The notes beneath the pieces are model-generated. The model searched no databases and had not been told where the DNA came from. It saw nothing but the letters and a program-made list of their open reading frames with translations. Shown here piece after piece: positions 15,790 through 24,162 of a stretch of 44,938 nt of DNA (its first letter is position 1; each line of letters opens with the position of its first letter). A program made the position numbers and the translations under genes. Source of the DNA: Bacteroidales bacterium (GTDB lineage: Bacteria; Bacteroidota; Bacteroidia; Bacteroidales; UBA932); NCBI GenBank assembly GCA_022653675.1, contig JALCST010000016.1:1-44938 (forward strand), read 5' to 3'.

Positions 15790-16863
15790 ATGGATAAGAT
15801 ATTTCCCTACGATTCAGTTGAACTCAGCGAAGATGGGAAGGAACTTATAGTATTGGACCAAAGTGTCCTGCCCAATGCAGAGGTTTTTCTTAGATTGACC
15901 TCGGCAGAAGAGATATTTTTTGCCATAACTCTCCTGAAGGTCCGTGGTGCACCTGCTATTGGAATTGCTGCTGCCCTGGGCCTTGCAATGTGCATGAACC
16001 GGATGCAGACAGGCAATCTGCAGGAGTTCGAAGACGAGTTCCTGAGAATAAAACGGCATCTTTATATTTCCCGTCCCACCGCTGTAAATCTTATGTGGGC
16101 ATTGGATAGAATGGAGAGATGCTATTACGAAACCAAAGCCAAGGTCTCAGAGAAGGAAGACGCCATTGATGTTATCCGTGTCGCCCTTACGAAAGAAGCG
16201 AGGGCTATAAAGGAGGAAGATATACAGATGTGTCTCGGCATTTCCGAAAACGGTTTTTCCCTGCTGAAACCGGGTGTTGGAATTCTCACGCATTGCAATG
16301 CGGGGCACCTCGCTGTTTCACGCTATGGTACTGCTCTGGGACCCATATATTTTGCTCAACAGCGCGGTTATGCTCCGAGGGTATATTGCGACGAGACGAG
16401 GCCAATGCTCCAGGGGTCCAGGCTTACTGCTTACGAACTTATGAAAGCCGGTGTGGATACGACTCTCATTTGCGACGATATGGCTTCGATAGTGATGGCC
16501 CAGAAGAAAGTGGATGCTGTATTCGTAGGATGTGACAGGATAGCGGCGAACGGAGATGTAGCGAACAAAGTGGGTACGTCCGCACTTGCTATTCTTGCAA
16601 GGTATTATGGTATCCCCTTTTATGTGCTGGGGCCGACCAGTACTCTCGATCTGAATTGTTCGAGTGGTAAGGATATTGTAATTGAAGAGAGGCCTGCTTA
16701 TGAAGTTACCGATACCTATTTTTCTTCGCAAATGGCTCCAAAGGGAGTAAAGGTTTACAATCCGGCTTTCGATATTACTCCAGCTGATCTTATTACCGGA
16801 ATAGTGACCGAGAAGGGGATCTTCGACGCTTCAGAGATGGCTAAATCATTCAGTTTGAAATGA
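15790..16863 (+). CDS. mtnA: S-methyl-5-thioribose-1-phosphate isomerase
   Basis: A 357-residue aldose-ketose isomerase of methionine salvage, related to eIF2B. Motifs are RGAPAIGIAAALGLA, THCNAGHLAVSRYGTA (catalytic Cys near 163), CDETRPMLQGSRLTAYEL and VGCDRIAANGDVANKVG (catalytic Asp near 247). The usual Ala before that Asp is Cys here, which should be harmless. It converts methylthioribose-1-phosphate to methylthioribulose-1-phosphate. No mtnB, mtnW/X, mtnD or class II aldolase gene lies nearby, so the next step is encoded elsewhere or differs. Its stop overlaps the start of the next gene by 4 bases. Confidence 0.94.
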   Translation: MDKIFPYDSVELSEDGKELIVLDQSVLPNAEVFLRLTSAEEIFFAITLLKVRGAPAIGIAAALGLAMCMNRMQTGNLQEFEDEFLRIKRHLYISRPTAVNLMWALDRMERCYYETKAKVSEKEDAIDVIRVALTKEARAIKEEDIQMCLGISENGFSLLKPGVGILTHCNAGHLAVSRYGTALGPIYFAQQRGYAPRVYCDETRPMLQGSRLTAYELMKAGVDTTLICDDMASIVMAQKKVDAVFVGCDRIAANGDVANKVGTSALAILARYYGIPFYVLGPTSTLDLNCSSGKDIVIEERPAYEVTDTYFSSQMAPKGVKVYNPAFDITPADLITGIVTEKGIFDASEMAKSFSLK

Positions 16864-17660
16864 CTCGCTTCGTCAGTCTGTCAAGCGGAAGTAACGGAAA
16901 CTGTTGTTATCTCGGAAACGAGGACTGCGCTTTGCTGTTGGACGCCGGGCTGAGCGGCAGGGCTGTAAAACGCAGGCTTGAGGAAAACGGACTTTCCATT
17001 TCAAATATAAAGATGATTCTCGTCACCCATGACCATGTGGATCATATAAAATGTCTAGGTTCGATTTCCGAAAGGTTGCGGGTCCCGGTTTACGCCTCTC
17101 CTTTGGTGGCGATGGTACTGAACCGCAACAAATATATTGCTCCGCACGTTAACGGATGTATCCGTGTGATACGACCGGAAGAATGTGCCGAAAATCTCGG
17201 AGTTAAATTCACATGCTTCGAGGTTCCGCACGATGCTACCCAGACGGTAGGCTATTATGTCGATTTTTTCGGGGACAAGTTCCTGTTTGCAACTGACCTT
17301 GGGGAAACAAACGACGAAGTCCTGCGTTTCGGGAGCATGGCGGACCACTTGATGATAGAATCGAATTACGATTCCGAAATGCTTATTGACGGAAATTATC
17401 CTCCGGTACTTAAAAATAGGATAATGAACAGGTTAGGCCACCTTTCCAACGAACAGACGGCCTCATTCCTGAAAGCCGTTTATCACAAGGGCATCCGCCA
17501 CGTATGGCTTTGCCACCTGAGCGAAAACAATAATACTCCTTCGAAGGCTCTCGAATCTGCTTTCGAGGCTTTGTCGAGCGTAGGAGCGAGACCCGGCGAA
17601 GACATGGAATTGAATTGTCTTCCCAGATGCGAGGCTTCTGCTGTTTATGTTATGGAATAG
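16860..17660 (+). CDS. MBL-fold metallo-hydrolase (WalJ/YycJ-like)
   Basis: A 266-residue metallo-beta-lactamase-fold hydrolase. It begins FVSLSSGSNGNCCYL, the usual start of the YycJ/WalJ branch, and has the metal motif THDHVDH (H57, H59, D61, H62), followed by VPHDA, FATDLGE and a late LCHLSENNN. Members are thought to act as DNA exonucleases or nucleic-acid hydrolases linked to replication and cell-wall homeostasis. The start codon overlaps the mtnA stop (ATGA), so it is transcribed with methionine salvage genes although no pathway link is known. Cytoplasmic; no signal peptide. Confidence 0.87.
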   Translation: MTRFVSLSSGSNGNCCYLGNEDCALLLDAGLSGRAVKRRLEENGLSISNIKMILVTHDHVDHIKCLGSISERLRVPVYASPLVAMVLNRNKYIAPHVNGCIRVIRPEECAENLGVKFTCFEVPHDATQTVGYYVDFFGDKFLFATDLGETNDEVLRFGSMADHLMIESNYDSEMLIDGNYPPVLKNRIMNRLGHLSNEQTASFLKAVYHKGIRHVWLCHLSENNNTPSKALESAFEALSSVGARPGEDMELNCLPRCEASAVYVME

Positions 17661-17680
17661 AATTTGAATATCAAAGGAAT

Positions 17681-18085
17681 ATGAAATCGAAAACGGTTAT
17701 ATTGTTTCTGTCAATTCTGCCTGCTTTGGCTTTGACAGGATGCAATCTCGATAGCAAAATCGATCCGAGGGACCAGTTCATAGGGAAATGGCTTGGTTAC
17801 TGCACCTACGATAGTCTTGATCTTCTGGACGAAAAGGTCAATCCCGTCCTGTTTACGAGCAAATGCATCTATAAGTTTGATGGTATTTACGAATATTTTT
17901 ACTACGAAGGCTCGCTTCAAAGGAATGCCGGTTTTTTCGATTATGATGAAGGGACAAACATCATATATTTTAACTCTACTTTCAATAAAAACGATACTTT
18001 GGTAGTGAATACAATAACCCGTAATGTTCTTATTTTCGATGACCGTCAGTGGGGTGGAAAATTCATAGAATATCACAAAATGTGA
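17681..18085 (+). CDS. Small lipoprotein with a lipocalin-like pattern
   Basis: A 134-residue predicted lipoprotein. Signal peptide MKSKTVILFLSILPALAL ends in the lipobox LTGC. The mature part opens with a DQFIGKWLGY-type sequence and alternating short strands, a pattern seen in lipocalin-like proteins of Bacteroidota. I do not recognise a specific family. The ATG at 17681 is preferred over an earlier in-frame ATG (17615) because only it puts the signal peptide at the N-terminus and avoids overlap with the MBL gene, which ends 20 bases earlier. It converges on the AraC gene with only 15 bases between stops and no visible hairpin. Confidence 0.75.
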   Translation: MKSKTVILFLSILPALALTGCNLDSKIDPRDQFIGKWLGYCTYDSLDLLDEKVNPVLFTSKCIYKFDGIYEYFYYEGSLQRNAGFFDYDEGTNIIYFNSTFNKNDTLVVNTITRNVLIFDDRQWGGKFIEYHKM

Positions 18086-18100
18086 CGGCTCATTTCCTGC

Positions 18101-18973
18101 TTATTCCTTGTTTTTATATTTATGCGGGGTTATTCCCACATAACGTTTGAAGTATTGTCCGAATGAAGAGGGATTAGGGAAATGCATCATGTCGGAAATC
18201 TGTTGTACCGTAAGGTCCTTCCGTTTCAAGAGGATTTTGGAATTTACTATTATGGTCTCATCTATCCAGGCGTTGGCACTCTTTCCGGAGGCTTTTTTTA
18301 CTACCGCTGAAAGATATTTGGGAGTCATGCACATTTTTTCGGCATAGTAACTTACCATCCTGGATTCCATGTAATCGTTCTCAAGTATGGTGATAAATTT
18401 GTAGAATATAGTCCTGCAATGGCTGTCGTCAGTGCCTTTTATGGGGTTTCTCTTCAGGTAAATGGCGGCTATTTCATAATAAGTAGCTTCAAGCAGCTTC
18501 TCGACTACTTCCTTCCTGAAGATGTAGTCTTCCCTTTCTTTTTCCTTCTTTACCAATTCCCCCATAGACATAATTGTGGACAGTTCTTCATCGGAGAGAT
18601 TCATGCATGGATTTTCCCTGATATATGCATAAAGAGGGACTGAAGAAGGCATTAACAGGTTTTTAAAGAAGTCTACGTTTACCAAGCCTATGTAAACTTT
18701 TAGATCCTTACTCCTGTCCGATGCCTTAAGCGCCATGTGAGGGAAGAATATGCACATGTCGTTTTTCTTCATAAAATAAGAACGGGTATCTATCGAGAAT
18801 TCTGCCGAACCTTCTGTGCATAACGCTACGGCACCGAACTGCGGGATTTTCTGGTAATCGGATGTTATCGCTTCGTTCAACACTTTTACCTTGGAATCGT
18901 AAATCAGTGTGTCGAACAACTCGTCCTTGTCCGGAATGTATTTGTTTATATTGATTCCTCTTTTCTTATTCAC
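18101..18973 (-). CDS. AraC-family transcriptional regulator
   Basis: A 290-residue regulator. The N-terminal half (about 40-140) looks like a cupin-type sensing domain. The C-terminal 100 residues form the double HTH of AraC/XylS: YYAEKMCMTPKYLSAVVKK, then DLTVQQISDMMHFPNPSSF and the closing YFKRYVGITPHKYK. The start is GTG at 18973; there is no usable ATG before residue 60. It lies 23 bases after recQ on the same strand, so it may be read from the recQ transcript, but a -7-like element also sits just before the GTG. Ligand and targets are unknown. Confidence 0.9.
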   Translation of the reverse strand: MNKKRGININKYIPDKDELFDTLIYDSKVKVLNEAITSDYQKIPQFGAVALCTEGSAEFSIDTRSYFMKKNDMCIFFPHMALKASDRSKDLKVYIGLVNVDFFKNLLMPSSVPLYAYIRENPCMNLSDEELSTIMSMGELVKKEKEREDYIFRKEVVEKLLEATYYEIAAIYLKRNPIKGTDDSHCRTIFYKFITILENDYMESRMVSYYAEKMCMTPKYLSAVVKKASGKSANAWIDETIIVNSKILLKRKDLTVQQISDMMHFPNPSSFGQYFKRYVGITPHKYKNKE

Positions 18974-18978
18974 AATGA

Positions 18979-18986
18979 CAAATATA
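18979..18986 (-). promoter_or_regulatory. -7-like element at the AraC gene start
   Basis: On the minus strand this reads TATATTTG. It ends 5 bases before the GTG start at 18973, so a transcript from it would be leaderless or nearly so. It also lies between the arms of a 7-bp inverted repeat, AATGACA (18974-18980) and TGTCATT (18995-19001), which may be an autoregulatory site. Confidence 0.4.
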
Positions 18987-18996
18987 GAAAATTATG

Positions 18997-20772
18997 TCAT
19001 TTGTTTCTCTTTTTCCTTGCCAGGCATATGTCGCAAATGCCGCATTCGGAAGTTTTCTCCTGCCCGAAATAGCTGACCAGAAATCTGCTTCGACACTCGT
19101 CTTTCTCAGTACAGTATGCGATTACGGATTCAATCCGTTGTGCAAAACGTTCGCGTCTTGCTTTATAATCGTTTTCAGAAATATAAAGGTTGTTTTCAGT
19201 GAACCGTTCGTTGTTCAATTTAAGTATAGGAGACTTGAATCCAGGCATATATCGTATTATATGTTTTCTGCTGAGTTCGATCAGCATTCCTTTTACCTGT
19301 TCCATCGTGAACCGTCCCTCTTTGGCGATGAATTCCTCGTCAATCCGTACTACGTTGCTGAAAATTCCCTCGTAATTTCGCATGATCACTTTCAGAAGTT
19401 CGGAAACGAGCGGTTCGAAATGCAAGCTGCCGAGTTCCGAAGAGGTAACGTTGAACGTTAATGAAGGTGAGACCACCATATCGTCGGTTAATGTCCAATA
19501 ACCTATGGTCTGTATGTACTTGATTGCATAAAATGCGTTGGAAGCTCGCACTTTTTCTTCCTTTGAGAATGCGTCGAGGTCGAACCTGACGCTTTGTCCT
19601 TCGCCGGTTTCGTAAGCGAAGCCGAGGTATTTGAATACTTTTTGATATATGTTTTTGATGTAGGGTATGGATGGATAATTGAGGCAAACGAGTTTCCTGA
19701 GCTTTCTTATGTCTGACTGGTTGTACAGAAGGACGGCATAAGCGCGTTTCCCGTCCCTTCCGGCACGCCCGGCTTCTTGAAAATATGATTCAATGCTTTC
19801 AGGAGGATCGTAATGTACCACAAACCGCACGTCTGACTTATCGATTCCCATTCCGAAGGCATTGGTTGCCACTATTATGGAAATCAATGAGTTTTTCCAG
19901 CCGTTCTGCTTCGAATCCCTGATCTCCTTTGACATTCCTGCATGATATGGCTCTGCGTTCATTCCTTCCGATCTGAGAAAAGCAGCCACGTCTTCCGTCT
20001 TCCTTCTTTCCCTTACGTAAACGATGCCTGTTCCCGGCACCGCCTTGCAGATCCTTGACAACTGCCCTAGTTTGTCCTCTACATCCCTGACGATATATGA
20101 AAGGTTATTTCTTTCGAAGCCCGAACGTATTACGATTCCGTTCCTGAAATGCAGCTTTTCCATTATGTCGTAAGCCACGTTCTCGGTTGCGGTGGCAGTC
20201 AAGGCGAGTACAGGGACCCTGCAACGTGTCGCATCGGCTTTGGCGGCACCGGGTGCAAAGCGTCCAAGGACATCTTCGATATCTCTGATGGTAAGATATT
20301 CCGGGCGGAAGTCGTAGCCCCATTGGGAAACGCAGTGGGCTTCATCAACTACAAGCAGCGATACTTTCATGCGTTCGGCCCTTGCCTTGAACAGCTCCGT
20401 TTTAAGGCGTTCAGGGGAGACATAGAGGAATTTGTAATTGCCGTAGACAGCATTGTCGAGAGTAGCGCTTATTTCGCGCACTGTCATGCCGGAATGGACC
20501 GCAAGAGCGGGAATACCCCTATCCCTGAGGTTCTGGACCTGGTCCTTGATCAGTGCGATAAGCGGGGAAACCACGATGCATATGCCGTCGCTCATCAGAG
20601 CAGGAAGCTGGAAACATAGGGATTTCCCACCTCCCGTGGGAAGCATGGCAAGGACATCCTTACCTGAAAGTACGGCCTTAATTATGTCGAGTTGCATGGG
20701 ACGGAATACGGAATATCCGAACCACTTTTCCAAGGCGGCATAAATTTCCTTCTCATCAAAATCCGACTGCAT
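18997..20772 (-). CDS. recQ: RecQ-type ATP-dependent DNA helicase
   Basis: A 591-residue superfamily 2 helicase for recombinational repair. Visible motifs: FRPMQLDII (Q motif), MLPTGGGKSLCFQLPAL (Walker A), DEAHCVSQWGYDFRPEYL (DEAH plus the RecQ aromatic loop), IVYVRERRKTEDVAAFL, NAFGMGIDKSDVRFVVH and QEAGRAGRDG. The C-terminal zinc-binding region (CTEKDECR...CGICDIC) is present. No HRDC domain follows; the protein ends with a lysine-rich tail, as in the shorter Bacteroidota RecQ. The ATG at 20772 is needed for the full N-terminus; a -7 element lies only 4 bases upstream. Confidence 0.95.
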   Translation of the reverse strand: MQSDFDEKEIYAALEKWFGYSVFRPMQLDIIKAVLSGKDVLAMLPTGGGKSLCFQLPALMSDGICIVVSPLIALIKDQVQNLRDRGIPALAVHSGMTVREISATLDNAVYGNYKFLYVSPERLKTELFKARAERMKVSLLVVDEAHCVSQWGYDFRPEYLTIRDIEDVLGRFAPGAAKADATRCRVPVLALTATATENVAYDIMEKLHFRNGIVIRSGFERNNLSYIVRDVEDKLGQLSRICKAVPGTGIVYVRERRKTEDVAAFLRSEGMNAEPYHAGMSKEIRDSKQNGWKNSLISIIVATNAFGMGIDKSDVRFVVHYDPPESIESYFQEAGRAGRDGKRAYAVLLYNQSDIRKLRKLVCLNYPSIPYIKNIYQKVFKYLGFAYETGEGQSVRFDLDAFSKEEKVRASNAFYAIKYIQTIGYWTLTDDMVVSPSLTFNVTSSELGSLHFEPLVSELLKVIMRNYEGIFSNVVRIDEEFIAKEGRFTMEQVKGMLIELSRKHIIRYMPGFKSPILKLNNERFTENNLYISENDYKARRERFAQRIESVIAYCTEKDECRSRFLVSYFGQEKTSECGICDICLARKKRNK

Positions 20773-20776
20773 GTCG

Positions 20777-20784
20777 CAAAATTA
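20777..20784 (-). promoter_or_regulatory. -7 promoter element at the recQ start
   Basis: On the minus strand TAATTTTG matches TAnnTTTG and ends 4 bases before the recQ ATG (20772). A start point 4-7 bases downstream coincides with the ATG, so the recQ mRNA may be leaderless. A divergent -7 element for pckA lies about 55 bases away. Confidence 0.5.
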
Positions 20785-20836
20785 AAAAATAAGGTATAAA
20801 ATAAATGCTTTGGCAAATTATTTGTGTGATATTTCT

Positions 20837-20844
20837 TAATTTTG
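20837..20844 (+). promoter_or_regulatory. -7 promoter element for pckA
   Basis: TAATTTTG fits the consensus. The predicted leader of about 50 bases contains a small hairpin, GTTATA (20860-20865) with TATAAC (20873-20878), and A-rich sequence before ATG 20899. A TTTG at 20809-20812 is 24 bases upstream, slightly too far for an ideal -33. Confidence 0.55.
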
Positions 20845-20898
20845 CGGCGGCAAAAAAAAGTTATATTTTATTTATAACAACTAAAAACCCTATACAAA

Positions 20899-22503
20899 AT
20901 GTTTAAGATAGATCTTTCAAAGTATGGCATTGAAAATGTCAAAAAAATCAAGTACAACGCTTCTTACGATGAGTTGTATAAGGATGAAATGAATCCGGGA
21001 CTCACTGGTTACGATAAGGGCCAGTTGACGGAACTGGGTGCGGTGAATGTGATGACCGGCGTTTACACCGGACGTTCCCCGAAGGACAAGTTCTGGGTAA
21101 AGGATGACGTTACAAAGGATACGATCTGGTGGACTTCCGACGAATACAAGAACGACAACAAACCGTGTTCCCCAGAATCATGGAAGGTACTGAAGAAAAT
21201 AGCCGGGGACCAACTTTCTGATAAGAACCTTTACGTCATGGATGCTTTCTGTGGTGCCAATAAGGACACGCGGATCAAAATCAGACTCATATGCGAAGTT
21301 GCATGGCAGGCGCATTTCGTCAAGAATATGTTCATACGTCCTACCGAACAGGAACTTGCCGAATTCGGGGAACCAGATTTCACCGTAATGTGTGCATCCA
21401 AGGCAAAGGTGGAAAACTACAAGGAATTGGGTCTCAATTCCGAAACGGCCGTAGTGTTCAACCTTACCGAAAAGATCGAAGTTATACTGAATACGTGGTA
21501 CGGCGGCGAGATAAAGAAGGGACTTTTCTCATATATGAATTATCGTCTTCCCCTTAAGGGCATTGCAGCCATGCACTGCTCAGCCAACGTAGGAAAGAAC
21601 GGTGAGACGGCCATTTTCTTCGGTCTTTCCGGTACCGGAAAGACAACCCTCTCCACTGATCCGAAACGCGCTCTAATCGGTGATGACGAACATGGATGGG
21701 ATGATAACGGAATTTTCAATTTCGAAGGTGGCTGCTATGCCAAGGTGATCAATCTCGATAAGAATGCCGAGCCTGACATTTACAATGCGATAAAGCGTGA
21801 TGCCCTTCTCGAGAACGTTACCGTCGATAAGGACGGCAAGGTGGATTTCACCGACAAGAGCGTTACTGAAAATACCAGGGTTTCTTATCCTATATACCAT
21901 ATCAGTAATATAGTAAAACCTATTTCCCATGCCGGTCCGGCAAAAAAGGTTATTTTCCTAACCGCCGATGCGTTCGGAGTCCTTCCTCCTGTGTCTAAGC
22001 TGGATCCTGAACAGACGCAGTACTATTTTCTCAGCGGGTTCACGGCAAAACTTGCCGGTACCGAACGCGGCATTACCGAACCGACTCCTACTTTCTCGGC
22101 TTGCTTCGGAGCGGCATTCCTTTCGCTGCACCCTACCAAGTACGGTAAAGAACTGGTTAAGCGAATGAAACAGAGCGGTGCCACGGCTTATTTGGTCAAC
22201 ACCGGATGGAATGGGACAGGCAAACGTATCTCCATTAAGGATACGCGTGCTATTATCGATGCAATACTGGATGGTTCTATCGATAAGGCCGAGACCATTA
22301 AGGTCCCTTACTTCGGCCTTGAAGTTCCGACGAATCTGAACGGGGTTGATACCCATATTCTCGATCCGCGCAATACTTATGCGAAACCTGAGGATTGGGA
22401 TGTTAAGGCCCGCGACCTTGCTGGACGTTTCATAGCCAACTTTAAGAAATTCGAATTCAATCCTGCCGGCAAGGCCCTGGTTGCAGCCGGCCCGAAACTT
22501 TAG
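20899..22503 (+). CDS. pckA: Phosphoenolpyruvate carboxykinase (ATP)
   Basis: A 534-residue ATP-type PEP carboxykinase interconverting oxaloacetate plus ATP with PEP, CO2 and ADP. The kinase P-loop [14 protein letters not shown] lies near residue 240, preceded by the [14 protein letters not shown] region and followed by [31 protein letters not shown] and the late [10 protein letters not shown] are also typical. Length is the family norm (about 530). In Bacteroidota it often runs toward oxaloacetate, fixing CO2 and making ATP on the route to succinate. It is a single-gene unit, with its own -7 element upstream and a strong terminator downstream. Confidence 0.97.
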   Translation: MFKIDLSKYGIENVKKIKYNASYDELYKDEMNPGLTGYDKGQLTELGAVNVMTGVYTGRSPKDKFWVKDDVTKDTIWWTSDEYKNDNKPCSPESWKVLKKIAGDQLSDKNLYVMDAFCGANKDTRIKIRLICEVAWQAHFVKNMFIRPTEQELAEFGEPDFTVMCASKAKVENYKELGLNSETAVVFNLTEKIEVILNTWYGGEIKKGLFSYMNYRLPLKGIAAMHCSANVGKNGETAIFFGLSGTGKTTLSTDPKRALIGDDEHGWDDNGIFNFEGGCYAKVINLDKNAEPDIYNAIKRDALLENVTVDKDGKVDFTDKSVTENTRVSYPIYHISNIVKPISHAGPAKKVIFLTADAFGVLPPVSKLDPEQTQYYFLSGFTAKLAGTERGITEPTPTFSACFGAAFLSLHPTKYGKELVKRMKQSGATAYLVNTGWNGTGKRISIKDTRAIIDAILDGSIDKAETIKVPYFGLEVPTNLNGVDTHILDPRNTYAKPEDWDVKARDLAGRFIANFKKFEFNPAGKALVAAGPKL

Positions 22504-22533
22504 AGTTTTTTCAATCTGGTTAAACTAAAAACA

Positions 22534-22565
22534 AAAGGAGGTTGGCTTCAAAGCCAACCTCCTTT
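22534..22565. terminator. Bidirectional terminator between pckA and maf
   Basis: A 15-bp perfect inverted repeat, AAAGGAGGTTGGCTT (22534-22548) and AAGCCAACCTCCTTT (22551-22565), with a T-rich tail on the plus side and an A-rich run (T-rich on the minus strand) at 22524-22536. It can end both pckA and the converging maf operon. Confidence 0.9.
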
Positions 22566-22590
22566 CTGTTTCTAACCAATGACGGACTTG

Positions 22591-23202
22591 TCAGCAAAAT
22601 GCAGCCAATGCCTCGTAAAGCTGTTCTGTGGGTAATCCTATCACATTGTTGTAGGAACCTTCTATGGAAGTGATGGCCGTTGCGCCGATCCATTCCTGAA
22701 TGGCGTAGGATCCTGCTTTATCGAATGGTTTGCAAGTATCGATGTAATACGATATCTCATTGTCCTCCAATATTCTGAATGTAACATTGGTAGTTACCGA
22801 GAATGAACTTTTCTTGTCCGGGTATCCAGGTTTGTCTGCAAGGGAGCGGAGTACGACGCCTGTGGTGACTTGGTGCATGCGTCCGGAAAGAATGCGCAAC
22901 ATTCTCAGGGCATCGTTACGGTCCTTCGGTTTGCCGAGGATGGCCGCTTCGCAGAATACGAGGGTATCGGCCGTTACGAGAATCTCTCCTGGCTCGAGAG
23001 TCCTGTGAAAAGTTTCCGATTTGTGTTCGGCGAGGTATTCGGGGATTGCAAAATGAGGCAGTCCGGGAGGATAATTTTCAACGGAATCCTTTGCGGGTTC
23101 GACGACGAAGGGAATCCCCAACATCGCTATGAGTTCTTTCCTTCGAGGTGATTGCGAGGCGAGAACCAGTTTCCTGCCCATCAATTTCTTCAATGTGTCC
23201 AT
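22591..23202 (-). CDS. maf: Maf-like nucleoside triphosphate pyrophosphatase
   Basis: A 203-residue house-cleaning pyrophosphatase that hydrolyses non-canonical or excess NTPs. Motifs: LASQSPRRKELI near the N-terminus, LVTADTLVF (catalytic Asp), GKPKDRNDALRMLRILSGR, HQVTTGV and KPFDKAGSYAIQEWIG. The SPRRKE form fits the YhdE-like (dTTP/UTP) subgroup. It is the last gene of the minus-strand operon DUF3467, kdsC-like, maf, 10 bases after the phosphatase gene. Cytoplasmic. Family identity is clear; exact nucleotide preference is inferred. Confidence 0.93.
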   Translation of the reverse strand: MDTLKKLMGRKLVLASQSPRRKELIAMLGIPFVVEPAKDSVENYPPGLPHFAIPEYLAEHKSETFHRTLEPGEILVTADTLVFCEAAILGKPKDRNDALRMLRILSGRMHQVTTGVVLRSLADKPGYPDKKSSFSVTTNVTFRILEDNEISYYIDTCKPFDKAGSYAIQEWIGATAITSIEGSYNNVIGLPTEQLYEALAAFC

Positions 23203-23212
23203 TGCCTTCGAG

Positions 23213-23773
23213 TTAAATCGAACCCTTTATGGGGTCGGGCGGAAATCCTTTCCAAGGTTTGTCAGGACGGAATATCCATCTCTCCTGGGTGGTAAGGATC
23301 ATTTCTATGAAGTGTCGAAGGCACAGGTGCCCTCCGTTGTAGGGTGAAACGAAATCCGCCGCTTTCCTGAGTTGTTCCACAGCATCGTGCGGGACAACGC
23401 CTATGCCGGCGGCCTTGACTGTTTCAAGATCCGGAATGTCGTCACCGAAATACACGACCTCCGAAGGCTTTAGTCCGTGGGATTCGCAGAATTGCAGGAA
23501 TACCGGCAACTTGTTCTTTGACATCTGGTGGATGTCTTCATCCGGAATGCCCATGGATGTGCAACGGTAGTAAAGGCTTTTGGAATATCCCCCGGTAATT
23601 ATGCCAAACGGATAACCGTTATCGGTAGCAGTCCGTACGGCAAAGACATCCTTGGAATCGAACTGGCGGAGCAGGTCTCCGTCCGGAAGGGCAAGGACTT
23701 GTCCGTTTGTGAAAATGCCGTCAATGTCGGCTGCAAAAGCCTTGATGCTCTGAATGTCAGTCATTCCACGCAA
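23213..23773 (-). CDS. HAD phosphatase of the KdsC (KDO-8-phosphate phosphatase) family
   Basis: A 186-residue HAD-superfamily hydrolase lacking a cap domain, as in KdsC. Motif I is AADIDGIFTNG (nucleophile and acid Asp), motif II IITGGYS, motif III Lys in MSKNK and motif IV GDDIPDL. AAGIGVVPHDA and YNGGHLCLRHFIE follow. KdsC releases KDO from KDO-8-phosphate for lipopolysaccharide core synthesis, and the length matches. No kdsA, kdsB or lpx gene is near, so the sugar assignment rests on family only. An alternative start is ATG 23764. It follows DUF3467 by 2 bases. Confidence 0.86.
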   Translation of the reverse strand: MRGMTDIQSIKAFAADIDGIFTNGQVLALPDGDLLRQFDSKDVFAVRTATDNGYPFGIITGGYSKSLYYRCTSMGIPDEDIHQMSKNKLPVFLQFCESHGLKPSEVVYFGDDIPDLETVKAAGIGVVPHDAVEQLRKAADFVSPYNGGHLCLRHFIEMILTTQERWIFRPDKPWKGFPPDPIKGSI

Positions 23774-23775
23774 TC

Positions 23776-24087
23776 CTATGCCTGTCCTGCAGGACCGAAT
23801 GGCATCGCTGTACCTCCCTGTGGGCCTTGGTGAAGAACGATTTTTCCGTTCGACGCCTCGTATTTGTTCACGTTGTCGTTCAATGCCTGAAGCAACCTTT
23901 TTGCGTGTTCGGGGGTCATGATTATGCGGCTTACGACTTCCGGCTTGGGAACGCCGGGAACCATTTCGATGAAATCCAGTATGAATTCCGTAGGGGAGTG
24001 GGTAATGACTGCAAGATTTGAATATGAGCCTTTTGCTATTTCGGGCTTGATTTCGATGTTCACTTGTTTCTGATTGTTCTGATCCAT
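23776..24087 (-). CDS. DUF3467 family protein
   Basis: A 103-residue cytoplasmic protein of the DUF3467 family. It has the characteristic pattern YSNLAVITHSPTEFILDF, then SRIIMTPEHAKRLLQALNDN. The C-terminal tail is Gly/Pro/Ala-rich (GPQGGTAMPFGPAGQ) and probably disordered. The family's function is unknown. It is first in a three-gene operon with a KdsC-like phosphatase and Maf, transcribed from a TATCTTTG promoter 23 bases upstream and divergent from valS. Confidence 0.87.
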   Translation of the reverse strand: MDQNNQKQVNIEIKPEIAKGSYSNLAVITHSPTEFILDFIEMVPGVPKPEVVSRIIMTPEHAKRLLQALNDNVNKYEASNGKIVLHQGPQGGTAMPFGPAGQA

Positions 24088-24110
24088 TTCTTTTGTGTTT
24101 TGTATCGCTA

Positions 24111-24118
24111 CAAAGATA
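24111..24118 (-). promoter_or_regulatory. -7 promoter element for the DUF3467 operon
   Basis: On the minus strand TATCTTTG matches TAnnTTTG and lies 23 bases before the DUF3467 ATG at 24087. It is back to back with the valS promoter, with only 12 bases between the two -7 elements. Confidence 0.65.
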
Positions 24119-24130
24119 AAGGGATTTGAC

Positions 24131-24138
24131 TAACTTTG
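24131..24138 (+). promoter_or_regulatory. -7 promoter element for valS
   Basis: TAACTTTG matches the consensus and lies 24 bases before ATG 24163. Transcription would start near 24143-24145. This excludes the earlier in-frame ATG at 24136 and leaves a leader of about 20 bases, too short for a T-box. The -33 match is poor. Confidence 0.68.
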
Positions 24139-24162
24139 CAATTCAAAATTTTAGCTTCATTT

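Noticed and set aside
24139..24162. T-box leader upstream of valS.
   Set aside because: The predicted leader is only about 20 bases, with no specifier hairpin or antiterminator sequence.
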